Origin: Rhodovulum tesquicola
GTDB lineage: Bacteria > Pseudomonadota > Alphaproteobacteria > Rhodobacterales > Rhodobacteraceae
Assembly: GCF_024128855.1 (NCBI RefSeq)
Contig: NZ_JAMYDV010000007.1
Span: 92,514-156,513 of the forward strand
Reading direction: 5' to 3'
Length of the DNA stretch: 64,000 bases
The position numbers and the translations under genes are program-made. Of this stretch, positions 56,635-64,000 are shown piece after piece. Positions within the stretch are counted from its first letter, which is position 1. Each line of letters opens with the position of its first letter. The notes beneath the pieces were generated by a model that did no database searches, was not told the origin of the DNA, and saw nothing but the letters and a program-made list of their open reading frames with translations.

Positions 56635-57687
56635 CTAGCGCAGGATCAGGCCCCGGCCCTCGGCCACCCGGCCCACGACGCCCGCGCGCTCGAAGCCGTG
56701 GGCGGCGAACGCCGCCAGCACCTCCGCCTCCGCGTCGGGCGCGCAGGCGACCAGCAGGCCGCCGCTGGTCTGCGGGTCGGTCAGCAGCGCCCGCTCGGCC
56801 TCGGCGAACCCCTCGGGCAGCGTCACCTCGCCGCCATAGCTTGCCCAGTTGCGCCCCGAGGCGCCCGTCGCGCAGCCCTGCGCCAGCAGATCGCGCACCC
56901 CCTCCATCACCGGCACGCGGGCCCAGTCGATCTCGACCAGGCAGCCCGCGCCGCGCGCGAGTTCCAGCGCATGGCCCGCAAAGCCGAAGCCGGTGACATC
57001 GGTGATGGCATGCACGCCCGCCATCTCGGCCAGGTCGGGACCGGGGGTGTTCAGCCGCGTCGTGGTGGCCAGCATCTCGGCATAGCCCGCCGCGCTCAGC
57101 TGGCCCTTCTTGAACGCCCCCGACATCACCCCGCTGCCCAGCGGCTTGCCCAGGATCAGCACGTCGCCCGCCCGCGCGGCGTCGTTCCGGCGCACGCGGT
57201 CGGGATGGACAAGGCCCAGCGCCACAAGCCCGTAGATCGGTTCGACGGAATCGATGCTGTGCCCGCCCGCGACCGGGATGCCCGCCGCCGCACAGGCCGC
57301 CGCCCCGCCTTCGAGGATGCGGCCGATCGTATGGGTGGACAATTGCGCGAGCGGCATCCCCACCAGCGCGAGCGCAAGGATGGGCCGCCCGCCCATCGCG
57401 TAGACATCGCTGATGGCGTTGGTCGCGGCGATCCGGCCGAAATCGAACGGGTCGTCCACGATGGGCATGAAGAAATCGGTGGTGGCGACCAGCGCCTGGG
57501 CATCGTTCAGCCGGTAGACGGCCGCGTCGTCCGAGGTCGCGGTGCCGACCAGCAGATCGGCGGGCACCGGCAGACCGGCGGTGCGCGACAACAGGTCGGA
57601 CAGCACGCCCGGCGCTATCTTGCAGCCGCAGCCGCCGCCATGGGCCAGCGAGGTCAGGCGCGGTTCATCGGCAAGGGGGCGGGTCAT
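56635..57687 (-). CDS. selD: Selenophosphate synthase (selenide, water dikinase)
   Basis: A 350-residue enzyme. The catalytic pair is in GGGCGCKI (C20 and K23, matching C17 and K20 of E. coli), so this is a cysteine rather than selenocysteine version. It makes selenophosphate from selenide and ATP for selenocysteine or selenouridine. No selA, selB, selU or selC tRNA is in the window. It lies 67 bases downstream of mtkB on the same strand and may be read from that operon. Confidence 0.93.
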   Translation of the reverse strand: MTRPLADEPRLTSLAHGGGCGCKIAPGVLSDLLSRTAGLPVPADLLVGTATSDDAAVYRLNDAQALVATTDFFMPIVDDPFDFGRIAATNAISDVYAMGGRPILALALVGMPLAQLSTHTIGRILEGGAAACAAAGIPVAGGHSIDSVEPIYGLVALGLVHPDRVRRNDAARAGDVLILGKPLGSGVMSGAFKKGQLSAAGYAEMLATTTRLNTPGPDLAEMAGVHAITDVTGFGFAGHALELARGAGCLVEIDWARVPVMEGVRDLLAQGCATGASGRNWASYGGEVTLPEGFAEAERALLTDPQTSGGLLVACAPDAEAEVLAAFAAHGFERAGVVGRVAEGRGLILR

Positions 57688-57754
57688 CGCAGGGCTCCGG
57701 TCCGGGGGTGCCCTGTCTTACCCCCGGACGCAGACCCGCGCCAGCGCCCCGCGA

Positions 57755-58651
57755 TCAGGCGGCCACGCGCCTGGCCAGCACATCGGCCATGGTCTGGCCC
57801 ATGGAGGACGGGTTCGGCGCGACCGTGATGCCGACCGCGGACAGGATTTCCACCTTCTCCTGCGCGCTTTCCCCGAAGGCCGAGATGATCGCCCCGGCAT
57901 GGCCCATCTTGCGGCCCTTGGGCGCGGACAGCCCGGCGATATAGGCGACCACGGGCTTGGTCATCTGCGCCTCGACATAGGCCGCGGCCTCGGCCTCCTG
58001 CGGGCCGCCGATCTCGCCGATCAGCATCACGGCATCCGTATCCGGATCGGCCTCGAACAGTTCGAGGATGTCCTTGAAGGACGAGCCGTTGATCGGGTCG
58101 CCGCCGATGCCCACGCTGGTCGACACCCCGATGCCCAGCGCCTTCATCTGGCTGGCCGCCTCGTAGCCCAGCGTGCCCGAGCGGCCGACGATGCCGACCC
58201 GGCCCGGCATGTAGATATGCGGCGGCATGATCCCCATGAAGCCCTTGCCGGGCGAGATCACGCCCGCGCAGTTCGGCCCGATCAGCTGCATCTTCTTCTC
58301 GCGCGGATAGCGGCGCAGGAAGCGTTTCACCCGCATCATGTCCTGCGAGGGGATGCCGTCGGTCACGCTGACCGCGGTGCGGATACCGGCATCCGCCGCC
58401 TCCATCATCGCATCGGCCGCAAAGGGCGGCGGCACGAACAGCAGCGCCGCCTCGGCCCCCGTCGCCTCGACCGCCTCGCGCACGGTGTTGAAGACGGGCC
58501 GTCCCAGCACCGTCTCGCCCCCCTTGCCCGGCGTCACGCCCGCCACGACATTGGTGCCGTATTCGATCATTTCCTCGGCATGGAACTTGCCGATCCGGCC
58601 CGACATGCCCTGAACCAGGACCTTGGTGTTCTCGTCGATCAGAATGGCCAT
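57755..58651 (-). CDS. mtkB: Malate-CoA ligase alpha subunit (SucD-like)
   Basis: A 298-residue acyl-CoA ligase alpha subunit. It has the CoA-binding Rossmann N-terminus ([16 protein letters not shown]) and the phosphohistidine H251 in GHAGAI. The family is succinyl-CoA synthetase-like; the SGRIGKFH and IPPHIYMPG variants, and the adjacent malyl-CoA lyase, favour malate thiokinase. With MtkA it makes L-malyl-CoA from malate, CoA and ATP, or runs in reverse. The start lies 12 bases after mtkA. Confidence 0.88.
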   Translation of the reverse strand: MAILIDENTKVLVQGMSGRIGKFHAEEMIEYGTNVVAGVTPGKGGETVLGRPVFNTVREAVEATGAEAALLFVPPPFAADAMMEAADAGIRTAVSVTDGIPSQDMMRVKRFLRRYPREKKMQLIGPNCAGVISPGKGFMGIMPPHIYMPGRVGIVGRSGTLGYEAASQMKALGIGVSTSVGIGGDPINGSSFKDILELFEADPDTDAVMLIGEIGGPQEAEAAAYVEAQMTKPVVAYIAGLSAPKGRKMGHAGAIISAFGESAQEKVEILSAVGITVAPNPSSMGQTMADVLARRVAA

Positions 58652-58663
58652 GGGTCTCCTCCC

Positions 58664-59836
58664 TCAGGCAGCTTTCTTCGGGCGCGCGGCCACGGCCTTT
58701 TCGGCGGCCTCGGCCAGCGTCTCGGCGGTGATCAGCGGCAGGCCGGATTCGTCGATGATCTTGCGGCCCTCATCCACATTCGTTCCCGCAAGGCGAACCA
58801 CCACGGGCAGGGTCAGCCCCTCGGCCCTGTAGGCTTCGACCACGCCCTTGGCGACCCAGTCGCAGCGGTTGATGCCCGCGAAGATGTTGACAAGGATCAC
58901 GCTGACATTGGGATCCGACAGGACGGTGCGGAAGGCGGTCATCACCCGTTCGGGGCTGGCGCCGCCGCCGATATCCAGGAAATTCGCAGGCTCGCCGCCC
59001 GACAGCTTGATCATGTCCATCGTCGCCATGGCCAGCCCGGCACCGTTGATGATGCAGCCGATATCGCCATCGAGCCCGACATAGGCGAGGCCATTGTCAT
59101 GGGCCATCGCCTCGCGCGAATCCTCCTGGCTGGGATCGCGCAGCGCGGCGACCTGCGGGCGGCGATAGAGCGCGTTGGTGTCGAAGCTCATCTTGGCATC
59201 CAGCGCCACCAGATCGCCCGCACCGGTGATGACCAGCGGGTTGATCTCGACCATGGTGGCGTCAAGGTCGCGATAGGCGCGGTAGCAGGCGCGCACCGCC
59301 TTGACCATCTGGCCGATCTGGTCGCCCTTCAGCCCCAGCCGGAAGGCCAGTTCGCGGGCCTGATACTCGACCAGGCCATGGGCAGGATCGACCACCATGC
59401 GCACAAGGCTGTCGGGGTCTTCCTCGGCGATCTCCTCGATCTCCATGCCGCCGCTGGACGAGGCGACGAGCATGATGCGCTCGGACTTCCGGTCGAGCAC
59501 GAAGCCCAGGTAAAGTTCCTTGGCGATATCGGTGGCTTCCTCGACCCAGAGCCGATAGACGCCCTTGCCGTTCTGGTCGGTCTGGCGCGTCACCAGTTGC
59601 CGCCCCAACAGACCCTTGGCGAAATCGTAGACCTCATGTTCGGACTTGCAGACCTTGACGCCGCCCGCCTCGCCACGGCCGCCCGCATGGACCTGCGCCT
59701 TGACGACCCAGCCGGTCCCGCCCAGCTCGCGGGCGCGAAACGCCGCCTGTTCGGGGCTGTAGGCCAGCCCGCCGCGCGGCACCGGCACACCGAAGCCCGC
59801 AAGGATTTCCTTGGCCTGATGTTCGTGAATGTCCAT
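58664..59836 (-). CDS. mtkA: Malate-CoA ligase beta subunit (SucC-like)
   Basis: A 390-residue ATP-grasp subunit opening [20 protein letters not shown], which is very close to the MtkA start of serine-cycle methylotrophs. It has [16 protein letters not shown] (nucleotide site), MVEINPLVI (Mg ligand) and [12 protein letters not shown]. It is the partner of mtkB. Position directly downstream of malyl-CoA lyase and the glyoxylate aminotransferase distinguishes it from the citric-acid-cycle SucC. Confidence 0.9.
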   Translation of the reverse strand: MDIHEHQAKEILAGFGVPVPRGGLAYSPEQAAFRARELGGTGWVVKAQVHAGGRGEAGGVKVCKSEHEVYDFAKGLLGRQLVTRQTDQNGKGVYRLWVEEATDIAKELYLGFVLDRKSERIMLVASSSGGMEIEEIAEEDPDSLVRMVVDPAHGLVEYQARELAFRLGLKGDQIGQMVKAVRACYRAYRDLDATMVEINPLVITGAGDLVALDAKMSFDTNALYRRPQVAALRDPSQEDSREAMAHDNGLAYVGLDGDIGCIINGAGLAMATMDMIKLSGGEPANFLDIGGGASPERVMTAFRTVLSDPNVSVILVNIFAGINRCDWVAKGVVEAYRAEGLTLPVVVRLAGTNVDEGRKIIDESGLPLITAETLAEAAEKAVAARPKKAA

Positions 59837-59870
59837 CTGTTTCCTCCCGGATGCTGCGAAATCCGCCGCC

Positions 59871-60812
59871 CTAACCCTTGGCCGCGATCGCGTCGGCCAC
59901 CGTGATGACGTTCATCGCCATCCGTTCCGACGCCGCGTCGATCATCTTGCCGTCCAATGCTGCGGCCCCCCGCCCCTCGGCCTCGGCCTTGCGCAATTCC
60001 TCGATGATGCGCCGGGCACGTGTCACTTCGGATTCAGGCGGGCTGAAAACCTCGTTGGCCAGCGCGATCTGGCTGGGATGGATCGCCCACTTGCCCTCGC
60101 AGCCCAGCGCCGCGGCCCGCCGCGCCCCGTCCTTGTAGCCCTCGGGGTCCGAGAAATCGCCGAAGGGGCCATCGACCGCGCGCAGGCCATAGGCCCGGCA
60201 GGCCACCACCATCCGGGTTATCGAGGCATGCCACTGATCGCCCGGGTAGTTCGGGTTGAGCCCGCCGATATTCACCGTGCGCGCGCGCATCGACGCCGCG
60301 TAATCCGCGACCCCGAAATGCAGCGCCTCGAGCCGGCCACCAAAGCGCGCGATCTCCTCGACATTGGCCATCCCCAGCGCGGTCTCGATCAGCGCCTCGA
60401 GGCCCACGCGGGTCTGGTATCCCTTGCCCTGCTCGATCTGGTTCACCATCGCCTCGACCATGTAGAGGTCGGCGGGCACACCCACCTTGGGCACCAGCAG
60501 CGTGTGGACCCTGTCGCCCGCCTGCTCCATCACGTCCACGACATCGCGATACATGTAATGCGTATCAAGCCCGTTGATCCGCACCGAGACCGTCTTGCCC
60601 TTGGCCGCCCAGTCGATGTCGTTCAGCGCCTGGATCGCGTTCCTGCGGGCCTGTTCCTTTTCGGGGGGCGCGACCGCGTCCTCGAGGTCGAGAAAGACGT
60701 AATCGGCCTCGCTGTCGGCGGCCTTCTCGACCATCGTCGGGTTCGAGGCCGGGACCGCGAGTTCGGACCGCTGCAGGCGTTGCCGCCTGAGCGGGTGTAG
60801 GGTGTGGCTCAT
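59871..60812 (-). CDS. mclA: L-malyl-CoA lyase, serine-cycle type
   Basis: A 313-residue CitE-like lyase. Catalytic and Mg residues are visible in [10 protein letters not shown] and in GFEVLIE-type [13 protein letters not shown]. CoA-site features lie in GVADYAAS and [11 protein letters not shown]. Its N-terminus ([11 protein letters not shown]) and [11 protein letters not shown] match serine-cycle MclA more than Rhodobacter Mcl1 as I recall them. It splits malyl-CoA to acetyl-CoA and glyoxylate. It could also process methylmalyl-CoA of the ethylmalonyl-CoA pathway. Gaps to its neighbours are 34 bases on each side. Confidence 0.9.
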   Translation of the reverse strand: MSHTLHPLRRQRLQRSELAVPASNPTMVEKAADSEADYVFLDLEDAVAPPEKEQARRNAIQALNDIDWAAKGKTVSVRINGLDTHYMYRDVVDVMEQAGDRVHTLLVPKVGVPADLYMVEAMVNQIEQGKGYQTRVGLEALIETALGMANVEEIARFGGRLEALHFGVADYAASMRARTVNIGGLNPNYPGDQWHASITRMVVACRAYGLRAVDGPFGDFSDPEGYKDGARRAAALGCEGKWAIHPSQIALANEVFSPPESEVTRARRIIEELRKAEAEGRGAAALDGKMIDAASERMAMNVITVADAIAAKG

Positions 60813-60846
60813 GCCTTGTCTCCGTTCTGGAGGGTTTTGACCTGCC

Positions 60847-62046
60847 TCATTCGGCGGCGATGTTCATCCGGGCCGCCGGGGCGGTTTCCGCATACCATGC
60901 CTGCGCCGCCGCCACGCCCGAACCGAAAGCGACCTTGGCACCCGCCCCGGCCAGCGATAGTTCCGCCAGCGAAAGCGCGGTCAGGCACATCCCCTCGTTC
61001 AGATCGCCCAGATGGCCGATGCGGAACACCTTGCCCGCAAGCTGCGCAAGCCCGCTGCCGAAGGAAATGTTGTAGTGTTCATAGCCGATGCGGATCACCT
61101 CGCGCGCATCCACATCCGCGGGCACCCGGATCGCGGACACCGTGTCCGAGTAGAAGACGGGCGCCTCGGCCACCAGGTTCAGCCCCCAGGCCTGCACGCC
61201 ACGGCGCACCCCCTCGGCCAGCCGGCGATGGCGGGCGATGACATTGTCCAGCCCCTCGGCGAAGATGCGGTCCAGCGACCGGCGCAGCCCGTGGAACAAC
61301 TGGGTCGGCGGGGTATAGGGGAAATAGCCCGTGGCGTTCAGGCTCACCATGTCGGAAAACTCGAAATAGGCCCGCCGCATGGTGGCGGTCCTGGACGCCG
61401 CCATGGCCTTTTCGCTGACCGCCAGAACGCCCAGCCCCGCGGGCAGCATCAGCCCCTTCTGGCTGCCGGTCACGGCCAGATCGACACCCCATTCGTCCAT
61501 CCGGAAGTCGATGGACGCGATCGAGGACACGCCATCCACGAACAGAAGCGCGTCGTGATAACTCTCGTCCAGCGCCTGGCGCACCCCCGCCACGTCCGAG
61601 GTCACGCCGGTCGCGGTCTCGTTATGGGTGACGAAGACCGCCTTGATCTCGCCCTTGCGGTCGGCGCCCAGGCGGCGGGCATATTCCTTGACCGGGCAGC
61701 CCGCACCCCAGGGCACGTCGATCACCTCGACATCGAGGCCCAGCCGTTCCGCCATCTCGACCCACAGATGCGAGAACTGGCCAAAGCGCGACATCAGCAC
61801 CTTGTCGCCGGGGTTCAGCGTGTTCGTGATCGCCGCCTCCCACGCGCCCGTCCCCGAACCCGGGAACAGGAAGACCGTGCCCGTCTCGGTCCGGAACACC
61901 CGTTTCAGATCCCGGAACAGCCCCAGCGTCAGATCGCCGAAATCGGGCGCCCGCATGTCCTGCATCGGCACGTTCATGGCCTGTCGGACGGGTTCGGGAA
62001 TGTTCGTGGGGCCGGGAATGAACAGATGGGTCAATCCGGTCTTCAT
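60847..62046 (-). CDS. sgaA: Serine-glyoxylate aminotransferase
   Basis: A 399-residue fold-type I aminotransferase and a paralogue of bhcA. It shows FIPGPTNIPEPVR, the PLP lysine K197 (TGSQKGL), and FPYTPPTQLFHGLR, typical of the serine-glyoxylate enzymes. It converts serine and glyoxylate to hydroxypyruvate and glycine. It leads the minus-strand operon sgaA-mclA-mtkA-mtkB. The frame open upstream of the ATG at 62046 is a shadow of the regulator gene. It could instead serve as a second aspartate-glyoxylate aminotransferase. Confidence 0.88.
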   Translation of the reverse strand: MKTGLTHLFIPGPTNIPEPVRQAMNVPMQDMRAPDFGDLTLGLFRDLKRVFRTETGTVFLFPGSGTGAWEAAITNTLNPGDKVLMSRFGQFSHLWVEMAERLGLDVEVIDVPWGAGCPVKEYARRLGADRKGEIKAVFVTHNETATGVTSDVAGVRQALDESYHDALLFVDGVSSIASIDFRMDEWGVDLAVTGSQKGLMLPAGLGVLAVSEKAMAASRTATMRRAYFEFSDMVSLNATGYFPYTPPTQLFHGLRRSLDRIFAEGLDNVIARHRRLAEGVRRGVQAWGLNLVAEAPVFYSDTVSAIRVPADVDAREVIRIGYEHYNISFGSGLAQLAGKVFRIGHLGDLNEGMCLTALSLAELSLAGAGAKVAFGSGVAAAQAWYAETAPAARMNIAAE

Positions 62047-62151
62047 GTCAGGATCCTCCTCGCGCGCCTGGTTCTTGGCCTGATCTGCGCCGACTTGCCC
62101 ACATGCCAAGCCAAAGGAGAAACGAATACGGGTCCTGCTGTGAACGCGAGG

Positions 62152-62185
62152 TTTTACATTTCCGGAAAGTTGTGAAAATGTGAAA
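62152..62185. promoter_or_regulatory. Candidate operator between sgaA and the ScfR-type regulator
   Basis: TTTTACATTT (62152-62161) and AAAATGTGAAA (62175-62185, the inverse of TTTCACATTTT) form an imperfect inverted repeat with 13 bases between. The site lies in the 171-base divergent promoter, in an AT-rich patch. It would suit autoregulation and control of the sgaA operon by the adjacent regulator. Confidence 0.5.
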
Positions 62186-62217
62186 TCGACGCGCCGGGGA
62201 GGGCGCGGAGGGGAGCA

Positions 62218-63621
62218 ATGCAGAAGACGTTCATCGGTCCGCATCTGCGGCGCCTCCGGCTGGAGCGCGGCGAGACCCAGGCGCAGATGGGCAAGGCGCT
62301 GGGGATCAGCACCTCCTACGTCAACCTGTTGGAAAAGAACGAACGCAGCGTGTCCGCCGCGGTCATGCTGCGGCTGTTCGAGACCTATGGAGTCGACTGG
62401 CGCGATATCGCCGAGGACGAGGACACCACCGTTCTGGCCGACCTGCGCGCGACGGTGCAGGATCCGCTGTTCGACAGCCGCCGCCCCGACCTTGCGCAAC
62501 TGCGCGCAGCCCAGGTCCACAGCCCGGAACTGGTGGCCTGCTTCCTGCAATTGCACCGTGCCTATCTTGCCGCGACCGACCGGCTGCTCTCGGTCACCGA
62601 TGCCTCGCGCGAGGATGGCGACGGGCTGCTTGCCTCCTCGCCCGAGGCGGTGGTGCACGACTACTTCCGGCGCAAGCGCAACCATTTCGCCGAGCTTGAA
62701 ACCGCCGCCGAAACCTTCTGCGAGGGGCTCTGCATCGCCCCCGACGACCTCTATCCCGCGCTCAAGGCCCGGTTGCGCGACCGGCTGGGCCTGATGGTGC
62801 GCGTCGTGCCGGTGGACGACCTGCGCCAGGGGCTGCGCGAACATGACGAAAGCCGGCGGGAAATCCTGCTCTCCGAGGGGCTCGACCATCCCAACCGGGT
62901 CTTCCAGCTCGTCCATGTCGCGGGGCTGATGGAACAGCGCGCAACGCTGGATGCGCTGCTCGAACAATCCGGCATCACCGATCCGCAGGGCCTGTCGCGC
63001 TGCCGGGTGGAACTGGCCAACTACTTCGCCGCCGCCGTCCTGATGCCCTATGACCGCTTCCTCGCCGAGGCGCGCGCCAGCAAGTACGATTTCGACCATC
63101 TCGCGATCCGCTTCGGCGTCAGCTTCGAACAGGCCTGCCACCGCGCCACCACGCTGCAACGCTCGGGCGCGCAGGGGGTGCCGTTCTTCTTCCTGCGGAT
63201 CGACAAGGCGGGCAATGTCACCAAGCGGTTCAACGCAACCGATTTCCACCTCGCCGAACATGGCGGCGCCTGCCCGCGGCTCGATGTCCACACCTCGTTC
63301 CGCACGCCCGGCCGGATCGTGCCGCAATTCGTCGAGATGCCCGATTCCAGCCAGTTCTTCGTGTTCTCGCGCACCGTGGACCGGCCGACCTTCACCCGCC
63401 ACAGCCAGGATCTGCGGCTGGCCGTGGCGATGGGCTGCGCGATCGAGCATGCCGCCGAGATCGGCTATTCCGAGGGGCTGACCGGCGCCCGCGTCACGCC
63501 GATCGGCATCAACTGCCGGATCTGCCCGCGCGCCAGTTGCGACCAGCGCGCCCATCAGGCGGCGATCCTCGCCACGCCCGTGGACGAACGGCGCCGGGGC
63601 GCCACGCGCTATGAGACCTGA
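62218..63621 (+). CDS. ScfR/RamB-type XRE regulator (short-chain acyl-CoA responsive)
   Basis: A 467-residue regulator. It has an N-terminal XRE helix-turn-helix (about 10-65, RRLRLERGETQAQMGKAL), a central IrrE/ImmA-like domain lacking the full protease motif (CRVELANYFAAAVLMPY), and a C-terminal domain with cysteines (INCRICPRASC). Relatives include RamB, PrpC-type activators and Rhodobacter PccR, which sense acyl-CoAs and control acetate or propionate genes. It sits between the sgaA-mtk operon and acetyl-CoA synthetase, both likely targets. GGAGGGGAGC precedes the ATG. Confidence 0.87.
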   Translation: MQKTFIGPHLRRLRLERGETQAQMGKALGISTSYVNLLEKNERSVSAAVMLRLFETYGVDWRDIAEDEDTTVLADLRATVQDPLFDSRRPDLAQLRAAQVHSPELVACFLQLHRAYLAATDRLLSVTDASREDGDGLLASSPEAVVHDYFRRKRNHFAELETAAETFCEGLCIAPDDLYPALKARLRDRLGLMVRVVPVDDLRQGLREHDESRREILLSEGLDHPNRVFQLVHVAGLMEQRATLDALLEQSGITDPQGLSRCRVELANYFAAAVLMPYDRFLAEARASKYDFDHLAIRFGVSFEQACHRATTLQRSGAQGVPFFFLRIDKAGNVTKRFNATDFHLAEHGGACPRLDVHTSFRTPGRIVPQFVEMPDSSQFFVFSRTVDRPTFTRHSQDLRLAVAMGCAIEHAAEIGYSEGLTGARVTPIGINCRICPRASCDQRAHQAAILATPVDERRRGATRYET

Positions 63622-63844
63622 GCCCGGGTCCGCCCCCGGAGGGGCGGCCACGCATCACGATGGACGAAAGGAGGTTGTCAATGCTTTTACAAAACGCGCC
63701 ACCCCCGTGGTCAGCGCCTTCACAATTTCGCAAATGAACCGGCATTACCGCGTTGATTCTTTACAGACTGTGGTAAATGCCAAAAAAGTGAAATCCGGTG
63801 ACGCAACGGCGTCTGCCGGTCGGTAGGAAGAGGAGACCGAGACG
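63622..63844 (+). promoter_or_regulatory. Promoter region of the acetyl-CoA synthetase gene
   Basis: This 223-base stretch is AT-rich after 63680. It holds TTTTACAAAA (63684-63693), ATTTCGCAAAT (63725-63735) and an imperfect inverted repeat GGCATTACC (63741-63749) / GGTAAATGCC (63772-63781). The first two resemble the TTTTACATTT half-sites in the sgaA-regulator gap. They are candidate sites for the ScfR-type regulator; no known RNA element is seen. Confidence 0.45.
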
Positions 63845-64000
63845 ATGAACGTGACTGCGCCCGGGGACGATACCGACAAGCTTTACGCGCCGTCTTCTGA
63901 TTTTGTGCGTTCGGCGCATGTTGACGGGGCGTTGTATGCGCAGATGTATCGCCGGTCGGTGGAGGATCCGGAAGGGTTCTGGGGGGAGCATGGGCGTCGT
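63845..64000 (+). CDS. acsA: Acetyl-CoA synthetase, N-terminal fragment (cut by window end)
   Basis: The first 52 residues of an AMP-forming acyl-CoA synthetase. SSDFVRSAHVDGALYAQMY, followed by EDPEGFWGEHG, is the typical opening of acetyl-CoA synthetase. The full enzyme activates acetate with ATP and CoA. GAGGAGACC precedes the ATG. Codons here (GTT, TTG, TAT, TCT) are less GC-biased than in the rest of the window. A propionyl-CoA synthetase is the alternative; the catalytic part lies outside. Confidence 0.8.
   Translation, partial: MNVTAPGDDTDKLYAPSSDFVRSAHVDGALYAQMYRRSVEDPEGFWGEHGRR

Noticed and set aside
57755..59836. Citric-acid-cycle succinyl-CoA synthetase (sucCD)
   Set aside because: The neighbours are malyl-CoA lyase and a glyoxylate aminotransferase instead of sucAB or mdh, and the N-terminal sequences resemble malate thiokinase. 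Biochemistry would be needed for certainty.
63611..63826. A 71-residue frame after the ScfR-type gene
   Set aside because: It covers the AT-rich acsA promoter with its motifs, begins inside the regulator gene and has no ribosome site or known family.

Overview
The window is GC-rich, tightly packed alphaproteobacterial chromosome, most likely from a phototrophic purple member of the Rhodobacterales (Paracoccaceae; a Rhodovulum- or Rhodobacter-like organism). The grounds are bchE and bchJ for bacteriochlorophyll synthesis, ccr and ecm of the ethylmalonyl-CoA pathway, the beta-hydroxyaspartate cycle cluster, a LuxI/LuxR pair with a CtrA-type box, and frequent 1-4 base start/stop overlaps. The genus is an inference. 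I see no tRNA, rRNA, insertion sequence, prophage or CRISPR array, and no gene-free stretch longer than 300 bases.

Layout. 0-4.2 kb: end of a BmpA-type nucleoside ABC transporter (ATPase, two permeases), a TauE/SafE exporter and a TIGR02186 protein. 4.2-5.8 kb: RecD-like helicase. 5.8-7.5 kb: luxI, luxR and a small upstream gene. 7.75-11.2 kb: divergent ccr and ecm. 11.3-13.7 kb: HPF-like protein, then a GT81 glycosyltransferase and HAD phosphatase that probably make a glycosylglycerate solute. 13.8-18.1 kb: MacB/DevBCA-like exporter. 18.3-21.9 kb: cysH, then a sulfide:quinone oxidoreductase, DUF5368 and SLAC1-channel operon. 22-25.1 kb: zur-znuC-znuB divergent from znuA around a Zur box. 25.1-30.6 kb: bhcABCD and the divergent IclR regulator bhcR. 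30.6-36.9 kb: 5-oxoprolinase, Lrp/AsnC regulator, DEAD-box helicase, a small protein. 37.0-39.6 kb: RTX-Hint protein. 39.7-41.1 kb: MT-A70 methyltransferase and BglII-like endonuclease. 41.1-45.4 kb: aspS with an insertion, then bchJ and bchE. 45.5-51 kb: CPBP protease, GT87 protein, carB. 51-55.6 kb: denD, a TRAP transporter and otnI. 55.6-57.7 kb: htpX and selD. 57.7-64 kb: malate-CoA ligase (mtkAB), malyl-CoA lyase, serine-glyoxylate aminotransferase, a divergent ScfR-type regulator and the start of acetyl-CoA synthetase.

How the genes work together. The main theme is C2 metabolism. Acetyl-CoA can enter through Ccr and Ecm. Glyoxylate can be turned into oxaloacetate by BhcA-D. A second module links malate, malyl-CoA, acetyl-CoA plus glyoxylate, and glycine. 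BhcR and the ScfR-type protein are the likely metabolic switches. Oxygen and light control appears upstream of bchE as PpsR/CrtJ-like and FNR-like sites. Zinc control is shown by the Zur box. Population or cell-cycle control is suggested by LuxI/LuxR and the CtrA-type box.

Points most worth a second look are the coexistence of three glyoxylate/acetyl-CoA modules, a 67-codon low-GC in-frame insertion in aspS, a small restriction-modification pair attached to aspS, and an intergenic repeat whose two copies keep a hairpin while changing its sequence.
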